64,000 nt of DNA. Origin: Oscillospiraceae bacterium. GTDB taxonomy: Bacteria > Bacillota > Clostridia > Oscillospirales > Oscillospiraceae. The position numbers were made by a program, and so were the translations under genes. The notes under the pieces are model-generated. The model did no database searches, had not been told where the DNA came from, and saw only the letters and a program-made list of their open reading frames with translations. The DNA lies in assembly GCA_015068235.1 (NCBI GenBank), contig SVKY01000003.1, positions 1 through 64,000 of the forward strand. Direction: 5' to 3'. Below are positions 1-9,905 of the stretch, piece after piece (within the stretch, counting starts at the first letter, position 1; each line of letters begins with the position of its first letter).

Positions 1-717
1 TTGCGAATCGTTCTGCATCGAGCAAAAGATCTTCCGTTATGATATGCAGGCAGCCACCATTTAAGAGCGTACCCCAAATCTCAAACGTCGAAGCATCGAA
101 TACAAGCTGTCCCGTTTGAATGGTTCTTGTTTCTTTTCTAAACGGCATATAATCACAGTTCATCACCAAATTATTGATGCTGTGATGCTTGATCAAAACG
201 CCCTTGGGTCGTCCTGTGGTGCCTGAGGTATAGATGCAATAGGCAGCATCTGTCGGTTCGTTGACGCCCGGAGGATTTTCCGTTTTCCCCTCAAACGCCG
301 ACGCATCCGTAAGGTCGATCACAGGGATTTGGGTCTGCACGCTCGCCTGATAGGTCAAGATCACCTTCGGCTTGCAGTCAAGCAAAATATCCTCGATGCG
401 CTGCTCAGGATACGACGGATCGATGGGCACATATGCCGCACCTGCCTTTAAGATAGCGCAGATACCGATGACGGTTTGCAAGCTCCGCTTCGGCAAGATG
501 GCAACCAGGCCCTCACGCTTCACACCCATCTCACGCAGCTTCCACGCAAGGGCGTTGATTCGCTCGTTCAGCTCTCGGTAAGTCAAGCACTTCGAGCCAA
601 AAACCAACGCCGTCTCGTCCCCTCTCGCTTCAACCTGCGCCTCAAACAGCTCCATTACTGTCTTGTTCTTCGGATACTCCGCCTGCGTTGCGTTAAACTC
701 ACCTAAAATTTTGCTTT
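1..717. repeat. Near-identical NRPS A-domain repeat, copy 1
   Basis: Encodes the visible part of NRPS2 A4. It aligns without gaps to 17441-18157 (NRPS1 A1) with only scattered substitutions, for example around 128, 222 and 246-300. Similarity ends at the C-A linker near 717. Confidence 0.9.
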
Positions 718-3700
718 CTTCCTCCTGCGTGATTGCCTTCAATTCCGCAATTTTGCAGGAAGCATTTTCCGTCACCTGTTCGAGCAAAGCGATATAATGC
801 TTGAGCATTCTACGCACGGTCCGCTCAGTGAACAATGCCGTGCAATATTCCAAACCGCAGGCATAGCCGTTTTCCGTTTCTTCCATTTGGAATATCAGAT
901 CGAATTTTGAAACTCTGTCTTCGACCGTGAGTCTTCTTGCCGTTGCACCGTTTAGTTGCAAGCTTGCTTGCTCCTGATTCTGCACAACCAACATCACGTC
1001 AAAGATCGGATTTCTCGAAATATCTCGTCTGACCTCCACTGCCTCCAGCAGATCTTCAAAGGGATATTCCTGATTTTCATACGCTTTCAGGCTGATTTCC
1101 TTGATCTGCTGCAAAAATTCTTCAAATGTCTTTTCGCCCTCGACGCTTCCTCGCAATGCAAGGGTATTGACAAACATGCCCAGCATGTTTTCCGTATCCC
1201 TGTGCGTTCTTCCGCTGAAGGCGCTGCCGACAACGATATCCTCCTGCCTGCTGTATTTGCTCAGGAGCACCATCGTCAGGGCTAAAAATGCCATGTATTC
1301 CGTAACACCGCAGCGCTTACACAGTGCCTTGAGCTGCTGCATGAGTTCCGGCTTGATCGTCTCATATATGAGCGCACCGTCAAAGCTCTGTTCCTGCGGT
1401 CGATTGAAGTCGGTCGGCAGATCCAGGACCGGGATCTCATCGCTGAACTGCCCGACCCAATACGCCTTCTGCTCAGAAAGCTCCCGGCTTTCCATCCACA
1501 GGCTGTAGTCTTTATACTGCCGCTGCAGTAAGGGCAGTGCTTCGCCGTTGTAGAGGGCTGCAAGCTCGCTGAAAAACAGCTCTTCGCTGACGCCGTCGCT
1601 GATGATATGATGACAATCAAAAAGAAGTAAGCTGCCTTCTTCACGTTCGATCAGCTTCATGCGCAGAAGCGGTGCTTTCGAGAGATCAAACGGCTGAATA
1701 AACTGTTCGATCAGCTCATTTTCGCTCGTTTCCTCATCACGCACAACCTCAAAATTCGGGGCTACGGTTTGCCGCACCTTTTGGATCGGTTCACCGTCGA
1801 AAAGACTAAACTCCGTGCGTAGAATCTCATGCCGCTGAAGCATTTTTTCCAGCGCAGCTTTGAGCCTTCCCGCATCAATCCTGTCGTCTAAATGCCACGC
1901 CGCCGGGATATTATAGGTAATGCTCTCGGGCTGCATCTGGCAGACAAAATACATGCGCTTTTGCGCCGCCGACATCGGATAAAATTCTGCTATTTTCGCC
2001 TGCGGTATGGATTCGCAGCTTTCGTCTTTGCTTTCGATAAAATTCGCAAGCTGCTCTACCGTAGAATATTCAAAAATATCATTGAGCTGCAGCTTGCAGC
2101 CGAACGCTTCTTCGATTGCGTTTGCCAAGCGAGCCGCTCTAAGAGAGTGACCGCCAAGCTCAAAAAAGCTATCGGTAATACCAACCTTTTCCACGCCCAA
2201 AATCAGACCAAAAATTTCACACAAAATCTCCTGCGTCCGATTGATCGGCGCTGTATATTCCTGCGTATATGAAACCTCGGGCAAAGCTTTTCTGTCCAGC
2301 TTTCCGTTTCTCGTCACGGGAATGGTGTCGATCTGCATCATGTATGCAGGGATCATATAGTCAGGGATCGACCGTTTCATACATCTGCGGATGAATGCAG
2401 GATCGATGGTCATGTCGCTGACAATGTAAGCATAGATCGCATGCTCGCCGGCAGCATCCTTGCGAACGATGACGGCGCAATCCTTCACACCATCCACTCG
2501 GCGCAAAACGCTGTCGATCTCGCCAAGCTCGATTCTAAAGCCTCGGATCTTCACCTGATCATCGATTCTGCCGAGGTATTCCAAATTGCCGTCAGGCAAC
2601 CATTTTGCCAAATCGCCAGAGCGATAAAGCCTGCCTTCTCCGAAAGGATTGGCGATAAATTTTTCATTTGTCAATGCCTCACGGTGCAAATAGCCACGAG
2701 CCAAGCCCGCACCTGCAACGCAAAGCTCACCGGGAACACCGATTCCGCAAAGTGCACCGTCATTGAGGATGTAGACCTGCAATGTCGGGATCGCACTACC
2801 GATGTCACTGATGCCAACTTCGATTTCCTTTTCTCCGATCTCACGATAGGTCACATGCACTGTTGTCTCCGTGATGCCGTACATATTGATAATCTTGCAG
2901 CCACGGTACCACGAGTGCCAATTGCGCAGCTTTGCAGGATAAAGTGCTTCGCCGCCAAAAATTAGATATCGAACCTTAAAATTCTCTGTGCCATCGCAGC
3001 AGCGTTGCAGATTATAGAACGATGACGGCACTTGATTCAAAACGGTAACACCCTCATCGCGGATCAGATCACGCAGTGCCGTATTGTCCTTTGCAACTTC
3101 TTCGGGCACAATAACGAGTCTGCCTCCAAATAATGTTGCACCATACATCTCCCAAACGGAGAAGTCGAAGCCATAGGAGTGGAACATCATCCAAACGTCA
3201 TTTTCATCAAAGTCAAATTGGAATCTGCTGTTGATGAAAAGGCGCACCACATTCCGATGCTCGATCATAACACCCTTCGGCTTTCCTGTCGTGCCGGAGG
3301 TGTAGATGACGTAAGCAATATCCTCTGATGTGTTAACTGTCTCACAGTTTTCCTTGCAAGCGTCCTGCTCCATACGATGCAAATCAATGGTCGGACAAGT
3401 CGCTTGCATTGGAAGCGGCGTATTGCCGATCAGCAAAACCTTCGCTTCGCAATCTTCTAAGATAAACTGCACTCGATCTTCGGGATAAGTTGTATTGATT
3501 GGGACATATGCAGCACCCGCTTTTAAGATGCCGTAAATGCCAACGATCATTTCCGTGCAGCGCTCAATGTACATTGGAATTAAATCATTCGGCTTCACGC
3601 CGAGGGCACGAAGCTTATGCGCCAACTGATTCGCTTTTTCATTGAGCTGTGCATATGTTAATGTTTCATTCTTGTAAGTAACAGCGATTCGATCCGGTGT

Positions 3701-6700
3701 TTTCGCCACTTGCTGCGCAAATAGGTCAATCAACGTACTTTCCTTCGGGTAATGCGCATCAGAATCGTTGAATTTCCCTAAAATTTGCAAGCGTTCTTCC
3801 TGTGTGATCGCCTGAACGTTTTTCAGCTTCTGCTGTGTATCTGAAATCATCTGCTTAACAACAGACACAAGATGACGAAGCATTCTCAGCGCCGTTTCCT
3901 TGCGGAAAAGCGATGTGCAGTATTCCAAAGAAAGGCTGCTATCCTCGAGTGTAAATGTCAGATCAAATTTAGATGTCGAACATTCCTCACCCAAAAGCTG
4001 CGCCTGCACACCATCTAAGGACAAGCTCTGCTGCTCGTTGTTCTGCACAACAAGCATCACATCAAACAGCGGATTGCGAGACATATCTCGTCTAAGCTTC
4101 AAGCAATCAACTAAATCCTCAAACGGATATTCCTGATTCTCATACGCCTTTAAGCACAACTCCTTGACCGAGAATAAGAATTCTTCAACGCTTCTCTCCT
4201 TCTCAGGTCTCCCTCTCAGCGCAAGCGTGCCGACAAACATACCGAGCATGTTTTCCGTTTCCTTGTGCGTTCTTCCGCTGAAGGCGCTGCCGATCACAAT
4301 ATCCTCTTGTCTGCTGTATTTGCTCATTAGAAGCATCGTCGCAGACACAAACAGCATATATTGCGTGATGTCCTTCGCCTTACAGAATTCTTGAACTTGG
4401 CTCAAAAATTCCGCATCCAAACACAGGCTGCAAAGAGCACCATCAAAACTCTGTCTCTGCGGTCTTGCGAAGTCCAGCGGCAAGTCCAAAACAGGAATTT
4501 CATCGGAAAATTGTTCCAACCAATAAGCTTTTTGCTCAGAAAGATCTCTCGAGCACATCCATTGGCTGTAGTCTTTATATTGGCGATTTGGCTCTGTCAG
4601 CGTTTCGCCGTGATAGATCGCTGCAAATTCCTGCCAAAATCGCTCAGCGCTCATACCGTCGCTGACGATATGGTGCACATCAAAAAGTAATAAGCTCTCA
4701 TTTTCCCGTTCGATCAGCCTCATGCGCAAAAGCGGCGCTTTCGCAAGGTCAAACGGTCGAACAAAGTCACGTATCAGCTCATTTTCAGAAGTATCAGCAT
4801 CTTTTATGCTATCAAAAAACACGTCGCAATTCTCTACGACCTTTTGCATCGGTTCACCGTCAATGAGCAAAAACTCTGTCCTCAATATCTCATGACGGCG
4901 CATCATGGTCGCAAGTGCTTCTTTGAGCCGTTTTTCACAAAGCTTGCCGGAAATTTTCCAGCACGACGGCATATGATACGCCGTACCATGCGATGCAAAA
5001 TAGATTCTTCGCTGTGCTGCAGACATCTGATAATATTCTCTCGTCTCAGCAAGCGGCAACTCCTGATAGCTGTGCTCCTGAGAAATCAAATCGGAAAGCT
5101 CCGACGGCGTTTGATTCAAAAGAATCTGCCTGATCGTCAAACGACAGCCAAGTGCTTCTTCGATCCGATTTGCAAGCCTTGCCGCTCTCAAAGAGTGTCC
5201 GCCGAGGGAGAAGAAGCGATCGTAAATTCCAACCGTTTCAACACCTAAAATCTCGCTGAAAATGTCGCACAGCAGTTGCTCTGTTTGGTTGCGCGGTGCA
5301 ACAAAACGGTCCCTCGCCACGCTCGAAATGTCGGGCAAAGCACGTTTATCCAGCTTTCCGTTTCGTGTAACGGGAATGCTTTCAAGCTGAATGATGTAGC
5401 TTGGCAGCATATATTCTGGCAGTGAGCTTCGCATTTCATCCTTAACCATCTCGGTCTGAAGCTCTAAATCGCTGACCACGTATGCACAAAGCGCCGCTTC
5501 TCCTGCTGCATCGTTTCGAACGATAACCGCACAATCGACGATTCCATTACAGTTACGCAAAACGCTCTCGATCTCGCCAAGCTCGATTCTAAAGCCTCGG
5601 AGCTTGATCTGCTCGTCAATTCTGCCCATGAATTCGATGTTTCCATCGGGCAGCCACTTTGCCAGATCGCCCGTTCTGTAAAGTCTTCCACTGCCAAACG
5701 GATTGGGCATAAATTTTTCCGCAGTAAGCTGTGCCTGATTCAAATAGCCTCGTGCAAGCGTATCGCCTGCCACACAAAGCTCACCGGGCACGCCGATGCC
5801 GCAAAGCGCAGTGCCTTGCAGAATATAAACCTGCACATTGTTGATAGGCCTACCGATTGGAACGGTTGTAGTCTCTTTATCTGCCTCCCAATGGGTCGCG
5901 CAGATCGTCGTCTCTGTTGGTCCATAAGCATTGATATAGCGGAAATCTTTGCTTTTTTCCAAAATGCCACGGTCAGAGGCAGAACCTGCGGTAATCAAAA
6001 GCCTTGGCTTGATCTCATGAAGCTGTGCATAGAAATTCGGAGGCAGTGTCGCAACCGTAATTCCTTTTTTCGCAAAATTTCGCTCAAACCTTACAATGTC
6101 CAAATGATCTTCCGAGATCACAAGCTCGGCACCGCTCAAAAGTGCCATACTCCACTCCCACACGGAGGCATCGAAAACATAATTCGCAAACTGCAAAATT
6201 TTGTCATTATTGGTCACTTGGAATTTTTGCGCAAAATAAGCCTTCAAATTCGCAACGCCATGATGCTCCACCAAAACACCCTTCGGGCGTCCTGTTGTGC
6301 CGGAGGTATAGATGCAATATGCCAAATCGCTTGGCGTATTGATCAGGGGCAAATTTTCATCATGCTCTGACCACACGCTTTCATCCGCAAGGTCGAGCAC
6401 CGGTTGATCAAATTCCACCGTAGCGCCACAGGTTAAAATCGCCTTCGGCGCGCAATCGGTAAGCATATAATTGATTCTGTCAGCAGGATAGGTCGGATCG
6501 ATCGGTACATAAGCGCCGCCTGCCTTCAAAATACCCAAGATGCCTGCAATCACTCTAATTCCACGCTTTGCAAGCATGGCAACCAAATCATTTCGCCCGA
6601 TCCCATGCGCTCGAAGCGTATTGGCAATGCGGTTTGCCTGCCGGTTGAGTTCAACATAGGTCAACTGTTCCTCGCCGTAAGATACCGCAATGCGATCAGG

Positions 6701-9700
6701 CGTTTTCAGAACCTGTTCTTCAAATAACCGGGTGATCGTCTTATCCTTTGGATATTCCGCCTGCGTTGCATTAAACTCGCCTAAAATTCTTCTTTCTTCC
6801 TCCTGCGTGATTGCCTTCAATTCCGCAATTTTGCAGGAAGCATTTTCCGTCGCCTGTTCAAGCAATGCAATATAATGCCTGAGCATCCTGCGCACGGTTT
6901 CTTCTTTGAACAATGCCGTGCAGTATTCCAAGCCGCAGGCATAGCCGTTTTCCGTTTCTTCCATTTGGAATGTCAGATCGAATTTCGAAACTCTGTCTTC
7001 GACCGTGAGTCTTCTTGCCGTTGCGCCGTTTAGTTGCAAGCTTGCTTGCTCCTGATTCTGCACAACCAACATCACGTCAAAGATCGGATTTCTCGAAATA
7101 TCTCGTCTGACCTCCACTGCCTCCAGCAGATCTTCAAAGGGATATTCCTGATTTTCATACGCTTTCAGGCTGATTTCCTTGATCTGCTGCAAAAATTCTT
7201 CAAATGTCTTTTCGCCCTCGACGCTTCCTCGCAATGCAAGGGTATTGACAAACATGCCCAGCATGTTTTCCGTATCCCTGTGCGTTCTTCCGCTGAAGGC
7301 GCTGCCGACAACGATATCCTCCTGCCTGCTGTATTTGCTCAGGAGCACCATCGTCAGGGCTAAAAATGCCATGTATTCCGTAACACCGCAGCGCTTACAC
7401 AGTGCCTTGAGCTGCTGCATGAGTTCCGGCTTGATCGTCTCATATATGAGCGCACCGTCAAAGCTCTGTTCCTGCGGTCGATTGAAGTCGGTCGGCAGAT
7501 CCAGGACCGGGATCTCATCGCTGAACTGCCCGACCCAATACGCCTTCTGCTCAGAAAGCTCCCGGCTTTCCATCCACAGGCTGTAGTCTTTATACTGCCG
7601 CTGCAGTAAGGGCAGTGCTTCGCCGTTGTAGAGGGCTGCAAGCTCGCTGAAAAACAGCTCTTCGCTGACGCCGTCGCTGATGATATGATGACAATCAAAA
7701 AGAAGTAAGCTGCCTTCTTCACGTTCGATCAGCTTCATGCGCAGAAGCGGTGCTTTCGAGAGATCAAACGGCTGAATAAACTGTTCGATCAGCTCATTTT
7801 CGCTCGTTTCCTCATCACGCACAACCTCAAAATTCGGGGCTACGGTTTGCCGCACCTTTTGGATCGGTTCACCGTCGAAAAGACTAAACTCCGTGCGTAG
7901 AATCTCATGCCGCTGAAGCATTTTTTCCAGCGCAGCTTCGAGCTTTTCCGCATCGATCTTACCGTCTAAATGCCACGCCGCCGGGATATTGTAGGTAATG
8001 CTCTCGGGCTGCATTTGACAGACAAAATACATGCGCTTTTGCGCCGCCGACATCGGATAAAATTCTGCTATTTTCGCCTGCGGTATGGATTCGCAGCTTT
8101 CGTTGGAGTTTTCCTGCAAGCGCTGAGCAAGTTTTCTCGGTGTCTGTAAGCTCAGCACATCACGAACCGTAATGCTTGCTTGCTCCTGCAGGCGGTTTAC
8201 GATCCAGGCTGCTCGGATCGAATGTCCGCCAAGCGCAAAGAAATTATCATCAATGCCCACACGTTCTACGCCCAAACACTGTGCAAATAACTCACAGCAC
8301 AAACTTTCAAGCGCATTTCTCGGGGCAATATATTCAAGTTTACTTGCCGTTTTGATCTCCGGCAATGCTCTTTTGTCTAATTTTCCGTTTCTTGTGATTG
8401 GGATCTGATTTAGCTGCATCATGCCTGATGGAAGCATATATTCCGGCAAATGCCTTGCAAGCTCCGTCATGATACTTTGCGAATCGATCTGTTCATTACT
8501 CACGATGTACGCAAAAATTTGTTCATCCCGCACGATCACGGCGCAATCGGTCACGCCCGAAAGTGTTCTCAGGACGCTGTCGATCTCTCCCAATTCAATA
8601 CGATGACCACGAATTTTTACCTGTTCATCGATTCTTCCCAAAAATTCGATATTGCCATCGGGCAGCCATTTCGCAAGGTCACCCGTTCGATAAAGTCTTC
8701 CCTCTCCAAAGGGATTGTCAATAAATTTTTCTTTTGTCAGCTCAGGCTGGTTCAAATAGCCTCGAGCAAGTCCGTCGCCTGCAATACAAAGCTCACCGAT
8801 CTCGCCGATCGGGCAAAGCTCCGTTTGCTTCAAAATATAAATCTGCGTGTTGCTGATGGGCTTGCCGATATTTACTACGCCGTTTGTTACATCTGCGCAG
8901 CTCGACCAAACAGTCGTTTCGGACGGACCGTAAACATCAATGATCCTCGCATTCGGACATACGTCTTTCAAGCGCTGCACCAACTGCTCAGAAACCGCCT
9001 CACCACCGAGCATCAAATACTTAAAATGCTGGTATCGTTCATCCTTCGGCTTCTGCGCCAGGAACATCTGCAATCGGCTGGGGGTTGTCTGCAAGACCTC
9101 TGCCTTGCAGACAGCCTCCAATGCCAAAAAGTCTTCCGCATTCGTCTGTTCATCAACATTCGCCAAATGAACCGTCATACCGCTTAACAGAGAAACGATC
9201 GCTTCGGTAACAAAAATATCAAACACGATATTTGTCACCGCCAAAATCGACTCGCAATGCTCACCATCAGCATAGCGGAATACGCCATAGCCATTTTGCG
9301 TGCAATAATTCAGCACATTTCTATGCTCGATCATAATCGCCTTGGGCTTGCCGGTCGTGCCAGAGGTGTAGATCAAATAAGCGATATCGCTCGGCTGATT
9401 GACGGTCGGAAGATTCTCGCAGCTTTCTTCCAACGGCTGCGACAAATCGATCGTCGGAAGCTCGGTTTCAACCACCGTTTGATATACAACGACCGCTTTT
9501 GCACCGCAATCCCGAAGCATATAGTCGATACGTTCCTTAGGATATGTCGGATCCATCGGGACATAGGCAGCGCCTGCCTTCAAAATGCCGTAAAGCGCAA
9601 TCAGCAGCTCAGCGCCACGCTCAGAAAGGATCGCAACAAAATCGTTCGGCTGCACGCCCAAACGTCTCAGCTTTGCCGCAAGCTGATTGGCTTTTTCGTT

Positions 9701-9883
9701 GAGCTGTGCATATGTTAAGTTGTTTGTTTCAAAGGTAAGCGCAATTCGCTCGGGCGTTCTTGCCGCCTGCTCCTCAAAAAGCTCGACGATCGTCCGATTT
9801 TTGGGGTAATCACAGGCCGTTTGATTGAACTGCTCGATCTCAGGCGTCACCTTTTTTTCTTTTTCTATGACATATGCACTCAT
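1..9883 (-). CDS. Non-ribosomal peptide synthetase NRPS2, A-T-C-A-T-C-A-T-C-A (3' end beyond window)
   Basis: Cytoplasmic multimodular peptide synthetase; 3294 codons are visible and there is no stop before the left edge. Translation starts at ATG 9881-9883, with AAAGGAG just upstream and 22 nt after the NRPS1 stop. Domains in order: A1 (about residues 1-510), T1 (GGHS Ser near 555), C2 (HHIISDG near 735), A2 (TSGTTGRPKG near 1200), T2 (about 1563), C3 (HHIVSDG near 1740), A3 (about 2200), T3 (about 2578), C4 (HHIISDG near 2757), A4 (cut at the edge). Aligned by eye to GrsA, the A2 pocket reads D-A-W-T-I-A-A-I-C (the Phe code) and A3 reads D-F-W-N-I-G-M-V-H (the Thr code). A1 reads D-I-T-Q-M-G-V-V-W, nearest to Gly-type codes but unsure. 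A4 begins like NRPS1 A1. The protein has no C domain before A1, as in initiating synthetases. No epimerase or thioesterase domain is visible. The product is unknown. Confidence 0.95.
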   Translation of the reverse strand, partial: MSAYVIEKEKKVTPEIEQFNQTACDYPKNRTIVELFEEQAARTPERIALTFETNNLTYAQLNEKANQLAAKLRRLGVQPNDFVAILSERGAELLIALYGILKAGAAYVPMDPTYPKERIDYMLRDCGAKAVVVYQTVVETELPTIDLSQPLEESCENLPTVNQPSDIAYLIYTSGTTGKPKAIMIEHRNVLNYCTQNGYGVFRYADGEHCESILAVTNIVFDIFVTEAIVSLLSGMTVHLANVDEQTNAEDFLALEAVCKAEVLQTTPSRLQMFLAQKPKDERYQHFKYLMLGGEAVSEQLVQRLKDVCPNARIIDVYGPSETTVWSSCADVTNGVVNIGKPISNTQIYILKQTELCPIGEIGELCIAGDGLARGYLNQPELTKEKFIDNPFGEGRLYRTGDLAKWLPDGNIEFLGRIDEQVKIRGHRIELGEIDSVLRTLSGVTDCAVIVRDEQIFAYIVSNEQIDSQSIMTELARHLPEYMLPSGMMQLNQIPITRNGKLDKRALPEIKTASKLEYIAPRNALESLCCELFAQCLGVERVGIDDNFFALGGHSIRAAWIVNRLQEQASITVRDVLSLQTPRKLAQRLQENSNESCESIPQAKIAEFYPMSAAQKRMYFVCQMQPESITYNIPAAWHLDGKIDAEKLEAALEKMLQRHEILRTEFSLFDGEPIQKVRQTVAPNFEVVRDEETSENELIEQFIQPFDLSKAPLLRMKLIEREEGSLLLFDCHHIISDGVSEELFFSELAALYNGEALPLLQRQYKDYSLWMESRELSEQKAYWVGQFSDEIPVLDLPTDFNRPQEQSFDGALIYETIKPELMQQLKALCKRCGVTEYMAFLALTMVLLSKYSRQEDIVVGSAFSGRTHRDTENMLGMFVNTLALRGSVEGEKTFEEFLQQIKEISLKAYENQEYPFEDLLEAVEVRRDISRNPIFDVMLVVQNQEQASLQLNGATARRLTVEDRVSKFDLTFQMEETENGYACGLEYCTALFKEETVRRMLRHYIALLEQATENASCKIAELKAITQEEERRILGEFNATQAEYPKDKTITRLFEEQVLKTPDRIAVSYGEEQLTYVELNRQANRIANTLRAHGIGRNDLVAMLAKRGIRVIAGILGILKAGGAYVPIDPTYPADRINYMLTDCAPKAILTCGATVEFDQPVLDLADESVWSEHDENLPLINTPSDLAYCIYTSGTTGRPKGVLVEHHGVANLKAYFAQKFQVTNNDKILQFANYVFDASVWEWSMALLSGAELVISEDHLDIVRFERNFAKKGITVATLPPNFYAQLHEIKPRLLITAGSASDRGILEKSKDFRYINAYGPTETTICATHWEADKETTTVPIGRPINNVQVYILQGTALCGIGVPGELCVAGDTLARGYLNQAQLTAEKFMPNPFGSGRLYRTGDLAKWLPDGNIEFMGRIDEQIKLRGFRIELGEIESVLRNCNGIVDCAVIVRNDAAGEAALCAYVVSDLELQTEMVKDEMRSSLPEYMLPSYIIQLESIPVTRNGKLDKRALPDISSVARDRFVAPRNQTEQLLCDIFSEILGVETVGIYDRFFSLGGHSLRAARLANRIEEALGCRLTIRQILLNQTPSELSDLISQEHSYQELPLAETREYYQMSAAQRRIYFASHGTAYHMPSCWKISGKLCEKRLKEALATMMRRHEILRTEFLLIDGEPMQKVVENCDVFFDSIKDADTSENELIRDFVRPFDLAKAPLLRMRLIERENESLLLFDVHHIVSDGMSAERFWQEFAAIYHGETLTEPNRQYKDYSQWMCSRDLSEQKAYWLEQFSDEIPVLDLPLDFARPQRQSFDGALCSLCLDAEFLSQVQEFCKAKDITQYMLFVSATMLLMSKYSRQEDIVIGSAFSGRTHKETENMLGMFVGTLALRGRPEKERSVEEFLFSVKELCLKAYENQEYPFEDLVDCLKLRRDMSRNPLFDVMLVVQNNEQQSLSLDGVQAQLLGEECSTSKFDLTFTLEDSSLSLEYCTSLFRKETALRMLRHLVSVVKQMISDTQQKLKNVQAITQEERLQILGKFNDSDAHYPKESTLIDLFAQQVAKTPDRIAVTYKNETLTYAQLNEKANQLAHKLRALGVKPNDLIPMYIERCTEMIVGIYGILKAGAAYVPINTTYPEDRVQFILEDCEAKVLLIGNTPLPMQATCPTIDLHRMEQDACKENCETVNTSEDIAYVIYTSGTTGKPKGVMIEHRNVVRLFINSRFQFDFDENDVWMMFHSYGFDFSVWEMYGATLFGGRLVIVPEEVAKDNTALRDLIRDEGVTVLNQVPSSFYNLQRCCDGTENFKVRYLIFGGEALYPAKLRNWHSWYRGCKIINMYGITETTVHVTYREIGEKEIEVGISDIGSAIPTLQVYILNDGALCGIGVPGELCVAGAGLARGYLHREALTNEKFIANPFGEGRLYRSGDLAKWLPDGNLEYLGRIDDQVKIRGFRIELGEIDSVLRRVDGVKDCAVIVRKDAAGEHAIYAYIVSDMTIDPAFIRRCMKRSIPDYMIPAYMMQIDTIPVTRNGKLDRKALPEVSYTQEYTAPINRTQEILCEIFGLILGVEKVGITDSFFELGGHSLRAARLANAIEEAFGCKLQLNDIFEYSTVEQLANFIESKDESCESIPQAKIAEFYPMSAAQKRMYFVCQMQPESITYNIPAAWHLDDRIDAGRLKAALEKMLQRHEILRTEFSLFDGEPIQKVRQTVAPNFEVVRDEETSENELIEQFIQPFDLSKAPLLRMKLIEREEGSLLLFDCHHIISDGVSEELFFSELAALYNGEALPLLQRQYKDYSLWMESRELSEQKAYWVGQFSDEIPVLDLPTDFNRPQEQSFDGALIYETIKPELMQQLKALCKRCGVTEYMAFLALTMVLLSKYSRQEDIVVGSAFSGRTHRDTENMLGMFVNTLALRGSVEGEKTFEEFLQQIKEISLKAYENQEYPFEDLLEAVEVRRDISRNPIFDVMLVVQNQEQASLQLNGATARRLTVEDRVSKFDLIFQMEETENGYACGLEYCTALFTERTVRRMLKHYIALLEQVTENASCKIAELKAITQEEESKILGEFNATQAEYPKNKTVMELFEAQVEARGDETALVFGSKCLTYRELNERINALAWKLREMGVKREGLVAILPKRSLQTVIGICAILKAGAAYVPIDPSYPEQRIEDILLDCKPKVILTYQASVQTQIPVIDLTDASAFEGKTENPPGVNEPTDAAYCIYTSGTTGRPKGVLIKHHSINNLVMNCDYMPFRKETRTIQTGQLVFDASTFEIWGTLLNGGCLHIITEDLLLDAERFA
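722..2025. repeat. Near-identical NRPS C-domain repeat, copy 1
   Basis: Encodes NRPS2 C4. It matches 6800-8103 (NRPS2 C2) at a constant offset of 6078 over about 1.3 kb. The stretch from about 956 to about 1850 appears identical by eye. Differences cluster at the ends, for example near 770-830 and 1860-1890. Similarity stops abruptly at 2025, upstream of the T3 domain. Confidence 0.92.
6800..8103. repeat. Near-identical NRPS C-domain repeat, copy 2
   Basis: Encodes NRPS2 C2; partner of 722-2025. The right boundary at 8103 lies in the T1-C2 linker. Confidence 0.92.
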
Positions 9884-9905
9884 TTGGTCGTGCTCCTTTA
9901 ACTTT

